Positions 59,198 to 64,000 of a DNA stretch of 64,000 nucleotides are shown here, piece by piece. Positions within the stretch are counted from its first letter, which is position 1. Each line of letters begins with the position of its first letter. The notes below the pieces were generated by a model. That model was not told the DNA's origin. It made no database searches and worked only from the letters and a program-made list of their open reading frames with translations. The stretch comes from Doris montereyensis. Taxonomy: Eukaryota; Mollusca; Gastropoda; Nudibranchia; Dorididae. The DNA is taken from the NCBI GenBank assembly GCA_037039925.1, contig JAXRKP010000570.1:107501-171500 (forward strand), in the 5' to 3' direction. The position numbers were made by a program, and so were the translations under genes.

Positions 59198-59989
59198 CTT
59201 GAAAAAGAGGAGAATAAAGAGAAAAATTGTTTCGATTTGTGAAGTCAGTAACCTTCACAGAGACAAAACTGATATAGAAAGAAAAGGAAAAAAGAGACAA
59301 GCTTCATTTTAATAACAGTGGAGATGACCCAAACAGCAAAGATTCTAAGAATTGTTAAAAAAAAAAAGAAAGAAAAAGATTGAAACCACACGAGAAAGGA
59401 CGTGTTTACTCATAAGGCTTTGGCTACGCTGAAGACTGCCTTCAATAATAAAAAAAGAAGAAAAAAAATTGCTCAGATCACAGAGAATGTTATGACAAGG
59501 GTGACAATTAGTGCACTCTTTGTCTACAATCTGCTACTTAACCTCTGGCTCACATACGATGCTGTATCATTCAAATTCTGCAACTCAACAATTTCTACAG
59601 AAAAATGAAATGTGCTAGAGGCTCCAATTGAAATCTTGACGACAAGGGACCACTGTTCAAAGCATCCATGAGGGCTTCGATTTCACAATATCTATGAAAT
59701 TGCTCAATCACATCGTAGTCATTCGCAATTCATAAACATCAAAAACATTCCCCAGATCAGCCATTAAATCATACTCCAAAATGCCAGAAATGTTTGGGTC
59801 TTCAATGCTTCTTAGAAAATTACACCTTGAAAATAGTTGACATTTTATCTACATTCACCATAAACGATGATATAATGGGTTTTACTGGGGGGCTGCTACA
59901 TGTGTCAGGCATATGCAGTAGAACTATACTTATTGGCTAAAATGCATCCAAAAGTGAAGACACAATTTCTTGGTTAACCAATAAGAGGT

Positions 59990-60340
59990 CTGAAGAATGA
60001 CTATGCAAATGAAATATCTCAGAAGAGTAGCAGGGAAAACAAGAGACAAAATCAGAAAACACAACCATAAGAGATCAAACCATAAAAACTAAGATAGAAA
60101 TGAATCAACTCAGATGGTTTGGGCATGTAAACAGAATGAATGAAATGAGAATAGCTAAATCAGTATACAATGCTAAAACCAAAGTGGGAAGAAGATATAA
60201 AAGAGGCATTAAACACAGAAAATTAACCTTCACAGAAGAAAACAGAAAATGCCTGGATAGGGTAGCCTGGAGAATGATCATTTCGGACATTTAAACCCAT
60301 ACACTGGAAGGTAAAACGGGAGCCGATAAAGAAAGAAAGA
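59990..60340 (+). mobile_element. LINE 1 family, 3' end copy
   Basis: A plus-strand frame NQLRWFGHVNRMNEMRIAKS, then KLTFTEENRKCLDRVAWRM, ending GATAAAGAAAGAAAG. Same 3' part as at 37115, with a deletion in the middle. Inserted opposite to GIGYF. Confidence 0.87.
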
Positions 60341-60429
60341 ATGACTTTGCCACTGGATGCTTTATTTTCAAAGCAAAGACGTACCGGCTTGCGGTGGGTA
60401 GCATACAAATGTTCAGAAAGGTTCGAAAT

Positions 60430-60480
60430 TCAGCCTGTGCACCATATGTGAAGATCTCAGGATGGATTAGAGGAAACGCG
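60430..60480 (-). mobile_element. SINE family C remnant
   Basis: AGCCTGTGCACCATATGTGA AGATCTCAGGATGGATTAGA GGAAACGCGAA, about 50 bp directly past the donor of the next GIGYF exon. Confidence 0.55.
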
Positions 60481-60522
60481 AATCTTCACAATGCCAAGTT
60501 TTGCAATCAAAAGCCAACAAAC

Positions 60523-60689
60523 CCCATCTTGTGTTGTCCCTGGATGGCCTCCAACCAGCTTCCTCCTTGTCATCCTCGGCTCTTTTGTCCCTCCAGTTAT
60601 CACTGGCCGACCTGGAGAATTCTCGTTTGGTGACAATGACATTTGGATCATCATATCCCCTTGAGAAGCTCCGCTCAAACTTTCGACCA
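60523..60689 (-). CDS. GIGYF: GIGYF exon (RKFERSFSRGYDD...NWRDKR)
   Basis: 167 bases: one base, then GRKFERSFSRGYDDPNVIVT KREFSRSASDNWRDKRAEDD and KEEAGWRPSRDNTRW plus one base, donor GTTTGT, acceptor TTGTCTGTAG. It resembles the family's ESENWRIFREEQ...GWRLAGSRRDGERWR. Intact. Confidence 0.9.
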
Positions 60690-61660
60690 CTACAGACAAA
60701 GAGAGAGAGAGAGAGAAATTTATACGTTCTTTTCTAAACAGTTCACAAATTTATTTTTAAAATCAGCACTATCTAATTGATAACAATGAAAGGAATCATG
60801 AGATGGCTAAGGAGAAGATAATGACAAATAAGAAGAAAAAAATGAAACAGCATTTCATATAAATTTCTAATTTAAAAATACACAACTAACATAACAAATC
60901 TTTCTCTTGCCTTTTTAATTTTTGTGACATTCAACTCTCTCACTGCCATTACCGACATGTATCGGGTTCCGTCAATAGAGCTTTCAGTATCGGCATTTCT
61001 CACATGTGTAGGTGAATCATTTGCGCGGAGACACAATATAAACTTATTGTCGGTTAGTACGTCCTTTGTAGGAAATCGAAAGTAGACGGACACGGCTCTA
61101 GTAGTCAATAATTTTGCCCTCGAAAACAAACAATTCCTTTCGACCAATAATCATTAAAATTCATAATCCTCATGTTAAAATTAAGACAACGGACAGCAAG
61201 GATAAAGATTCATAGCCAGATCGTTTGGTTTTAAAAAGTCATCAGTTTTAACTAAAATTTTAATGCGAGAAATGGCTCTTTAACACAGGTGGTGAACGTG
61301 CGGACCCTCTCTGGCCACAGAGATCCGAAGGCACAATGGATTCAGCAAATGCGTGACAGGGAGCAATAAAATCGTTCACACCTTCTCCCTCGATCGCGAT
61401 GGAAGTCTGGTCTATTAAAAAACACCAGGTGCATGCCACTTACGACATCGCGACAGAGCCATGGGTGGAGTCCAGAAGATTGTTCAATTCTTATTACTTA
61501 GTGACAACCCAGTGATCCAAGGGGACAAAAGGATGTGCTGTACAGTGGATGGAGTTATGAGAGAAGACTGGTCATCTTTTCTTACATTACAATGGATAGG
61601 TAATGAAAGGTGATAACAATGTACATTATTGACTGGCATAAGCCCTATAAGTGATGGGAT
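60690..61660. other. GIGYF intron, nothing recognised
   Basis: AT-rich with a short (GA)n at 60699-60716. No gene or repeat family identified. Confidence 0.4.
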
Positions 61661-61664
61661 TCTT

Positions 61665-62560
61665 CTTCTTCCGCCTTTTAGCTCGCTGGGAAGCATAGGC
61701 CATCAACAAATAATCTCCGATCCCTTCTCTTCTGGGCCAGCCTCTCCATAGATTTCCACGTTTGCCCTGTCTTCTTTATTTCTCCCTCCAGTTCTCTTCT
61801 CCATGTAGCCCTTGGCCGACCCTCGATCTTTTACCCTGTGGGTTCCATGTGAGGCTGTGTCTTGTTATTGTGTTGGGGTCCTTTCTAAGCATGTGGCCTA
61901 TCCACCTCAATTTCTTTCGTTTTGAATCTTTTTCAGCTGATACTTGTCCCGTTCTTTCCCATAGATTAATGTTTGAAATAACTTCAGGCCCTAATATTTT
62001 GACAATTCTCCTCAGACATCTTTTTATGAATGCTCGTATTTTTGGTATGGTAATTTTTGTGGTTCTCCCTGTTTCTGAGCCATGTTAGCATTGACTTGAC
62101 ATTTGAGTAATATCATTAGTTTGATTCTTTCTGGTAAACTCTTGCTGGACCATACCTAGTTAAGGCTTAAAAATGCTTGTTGTGCCTTCTGTATCCTGGT
62201 TTTGACATCTTCTTCCACACCTCCCTTGCCATCAATCATGCTACCCAGGTAGCAAAATTTGTCCATATTTTTCAGCGATTCTCCTTTTAGGGTTATTGGC
62301 AGTGTTACAGGTTTTGCAGTTGCGAAGAGCCTTGGTTTTCTTGAGTTGAGTCTTGAGTCCCACAGATGATCTCAATGGCATCCGTTTTCTCCTACATTTG
62401 CTTGTGCGTGTGTGAACGCAAAGCGATATCATCGTTAACTTGTTTTGTCATAGTCCATTGAATTCCATTTCTGTTCCCGTCTGTTGCTTTTTCATCAGGT
62501 AGCCGATGGCTAAAAGAAACAGAAAGGGAGAAAGAAGAACTGCCTTGGCGAACTTCCGTC
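61665..62560 (-). mobile_element. LINE 2 family, reverse transcriptase C-terminal part
   Basis: Broken minus-strand frames show [51 protein letters not shown] and [16 protein letters not shown]. This is the usual order of the C-terminal part of non-LTR polyproteins (thumb, YGSETW-like, LRWxGHxxR). It is a different family from the copies at 26235 and 37115. 5'-truncated and inactive. Confidence 0.82.
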
Positions 62561-63086
62561 TTGAAGCTGCAAGAAGCGATGGGATTACATGTGCGATAAA
62601 AAAAATGTAATCCATTACGGACATATTTTATAATTTAGAGAAGATTATACCTGCAGTTGTTGTTGAGACCGGGCATTTAGGCGAGAATCTTTATTTTGAA
62701 ACAGGTATTTAAAGGGGCAATTTATATATTTTAAAAATCTAGGTGGTCACTACTGTAAATCTAAATCTACTAACAAATTCGTCTATGGAACATTTTGTCT
62801 TTCACATTTTTTATTTATTTTTTCCAGACGGAATGACACTTCACATGCAGAAACTACTGGAATAAGTTTAGTTTTTTTTTTCTATATAAAAAAATTGCTT
62901 TTTGAATTATGTGTCTACCTAAAAAAAGTACGATTACAGTGATGTTTTTCAATTATGTATCAAAAATACCTCGCATTTCTCAGCCATCCGAACTGAGAGT
63001 GCCTGGCAGTGAGTGAGTTAAGAAGACAAACAAAACTAAAAGGAATAATAAATATCTTAGATGAAACAAAAAATGTAATTTCTTAC
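62560..63086. other. GIGYF intron, nothing recognised
   Basis: AT-rich sequence, no signal. Confidence 0.4.
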
Positions 63087-63143
63087 TCAGTTCACAAACA
63101 TTTCGCCCATTTCGATTCCCAAACATTTTGCCCCTAAACTTAG
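63087..63143 (-). CDS. GIGYF: GIGYF exon, small (AKFRGKMFGNRNGRN)
   Basis: 57 bases between TTTTTTTTCCAG and GTAAGA, best read as AKFRGKMFGNRNGRNVCEL. It resembles the Lys/Gly/Arg-rich stretch after the RG region, but the phase does not close with either neighbour without a one-base change. Placement rests on splice sites and order. Confidence 0.6.
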   Translation of the reverse strand, partial: LSLGAKCLGIEMGEMFVN

Positions 63144-63225
63144 CTGGAAAAAAAAGAAAAAGAAACATAAAGAAAGCAAGCAAACTTGAATGGCTTCATC
63201 TCTCAAGAACGTGAGAATTGCTTAC

Positions 63226-63315
63226 ACGTGTTCCCATCCATCTTGTGTTGACCTGCCATATGAGGGATCACCGTTTTCTAACGTTCTTGATATGTAGCCC
63301 TCCCCCGACCACGTC
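63226..63315 (-). CDS. GIGYF: GIGYF exon, RG-rich N-terminal region
   Basis: About 90 bases: GRGRG in one frame, then GYISRTLENGDPSYGRSTQD GWEH in the next, donor GTAAGC (or GTGTAA), acceptor ACCCTTGCAG. The family has GRGRGRGECGFYQRSFDE here. One missing G in CGGGGGAGGGCT (about 63293) would join the frames. First recognisable exon in the window. Confidence 0.8.
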
Positions 63316-64000
63316 CTGCAAGGGTTAGAAAAAAAAAGTAATGAAACAAGAACTATGACATCCATGACAATGATAAAAAAAACAAAAACAAAATAAAAAT
63401 AAAAAAGTTAGCTGAAAGTTTAAATGAAATGGAAAAAGAACAAATTGGATGAAAATGTTTCTCCGTTGTTGCAAAATTATTGAATACTTACTACATACTA
63501 AATCAATAAGAAGACAAATTATCTGCTAAAAAGTAGTTGTTCTTCAATTTATAAATAATATCCAAGGAAATTTTGACACAGAATACAACTGAAAAAAAAA
63601 TGAAAAAAAAGAAGAAAATGAGACCTGTCCTAAATGGTAAGAATAAATTAATAACTTATAATCAAAGCAAAAGATAGAGAGATGACTCACAAAGATAGAT
63701 TTATCTAAGGGCCTGTAAACCAGGTTTACTGGTATTCACTGATCGGGTAGTGGCATATAATCAAAAAATATTGTGTTACCTTGTAAAACATGTATGTGTC
63801 ATTTCTTTAAAGATAGCCAGTTCATGACAGTAAAAATTAATACATACATGTAATTTCTGACTGACACCTGAGGGGAGAGGGTTGTTGCTTAGTGAATATA
63901 AACTGCTGAGGCTCTTTAAAAAATTTAAAAAGCAAAAATATTTCCTAGAAGCATCCTCTATCAGAAAATTAATAACGTATGAAATATGTGAAGTAGAAAG
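63316..64000. other. GIGYF intron to window end, nothing recognised
   Basis: AT-rich. The upstream exons (start codon, 4EHP-binding region) must lie beyond 64000. Confidence 0.5.

Larger units (their letters stand above)
23015..63315 (-). other. GIGYF: GIGYF gene (GRB10-interacting GYF protein), 26 exons seen, 5' end outside
   Basis: Gene span. Exons were recognised by similarity, in order, to the GIGYF1/2 family: RG-rich N-terminus, LPEW/TFDSSG motif, GYF domain, Q-rich segment, long charged helix, SLxEIQ blocks, C-terminal helical domain and KKKQKM tail. Almost all are bounded by AG/GT with matching phases. The family binds PPGF-type proline motifs through GYF and recruits 4EHP and DDX6-type helicase to repress mRNA translation; this is family knowledge. 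The N-terminal 4EHP-binding exons lie past 64000. One exon between 30830 and 25502 was not found. About eleven one-base indels, mainly in homopolymers, break the frame as the sequence stands. GIGYF1 and GIGYF2 cannot be separated, as invertebrates usually have one gene. Confidence 0.92.

Overview
The window is an animal nuclear genome segment: intron-split genes with GT-AG junctions, AT-rich introns and intergenic DNA, and very many microsatellites, SINEs and LINE pieces. The protein matches and the repeat style suggest a lophotrochozoan, most likely a mollusc and possibly a gastropod. The species cannot be settled from the sequence alone.

Two real genes are visible and they converge. On the left, on the plus strand, are the last two coding exons of a synaptotagmin-type gene (1761-1933 and 5495-5632): the second half of a C2B domain ending in a WHKL motif and a stop. 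A 3.56 kb intron between them holds a tRNA-type SINE, long AGY and TACA arrays and the 5' half of a LINE. On the right, on the minus strand, about 40 kb (63315 down to 23015) holds 26 recognisable exons of a GIGYF (GRB10-interacting GYF protein) gene. They run from an RG-rich N-terminal region through the LPEW/TFDSSG segment, the GYF domain, a glutamine-rich stretch, a long Glu/Arg/Lys/Gln helix, the W-x-x-x SLxEIQ repeats and the C-terminal helical domain to a conserved KKKQKM...GF tail. The first exons lie beyond 64000. One expected C-terminal exon was not found. Family knowledge places this protein in translational repression with 4EHP and DDX6/Me31B-type helicases.

The GIGYF exons join in phase at nearly every junction I checked, but about eleven single-base insertions or deletions, mostly in A or G runs, break the frame inside otherwise conserved exons. 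I saw no substitution-type stop in a conserved frame. The simplest reading is residual long-read assembly error, though decay of the gene is not excluded.

Between the genes (5.7-22.7 kb) I see no protein-coding gene. The space holds SSRs, four recurrent short interspersed families that I call A, B, C and D, and two terminal-inverted-repeat elements. The same families fill the GIGYF introns, with at least four copies of one LINE family and a piece of a second. Families A, B and D carry pol III A/B-box-like sequence. A and C share the same 3' end, as expected of SINEs mobilised by one LINE.

Points most worth a second look: (1) a 17-copy minisatellite that starts exactly at a GIGYF splice donor and repeats that donor (46940-47540); (2) several family C SINEs that have expanded internally into local satellites, each from a different segment; (3) a partial duplication of a GIGYF exon about 0.95 kb downstream; (4) two foldback elements of different size sharing related inverted repeats (19418-19866, 20581-20690); (5) a third TIR element at 53816-54054; (6) the pattern of frame breaks.
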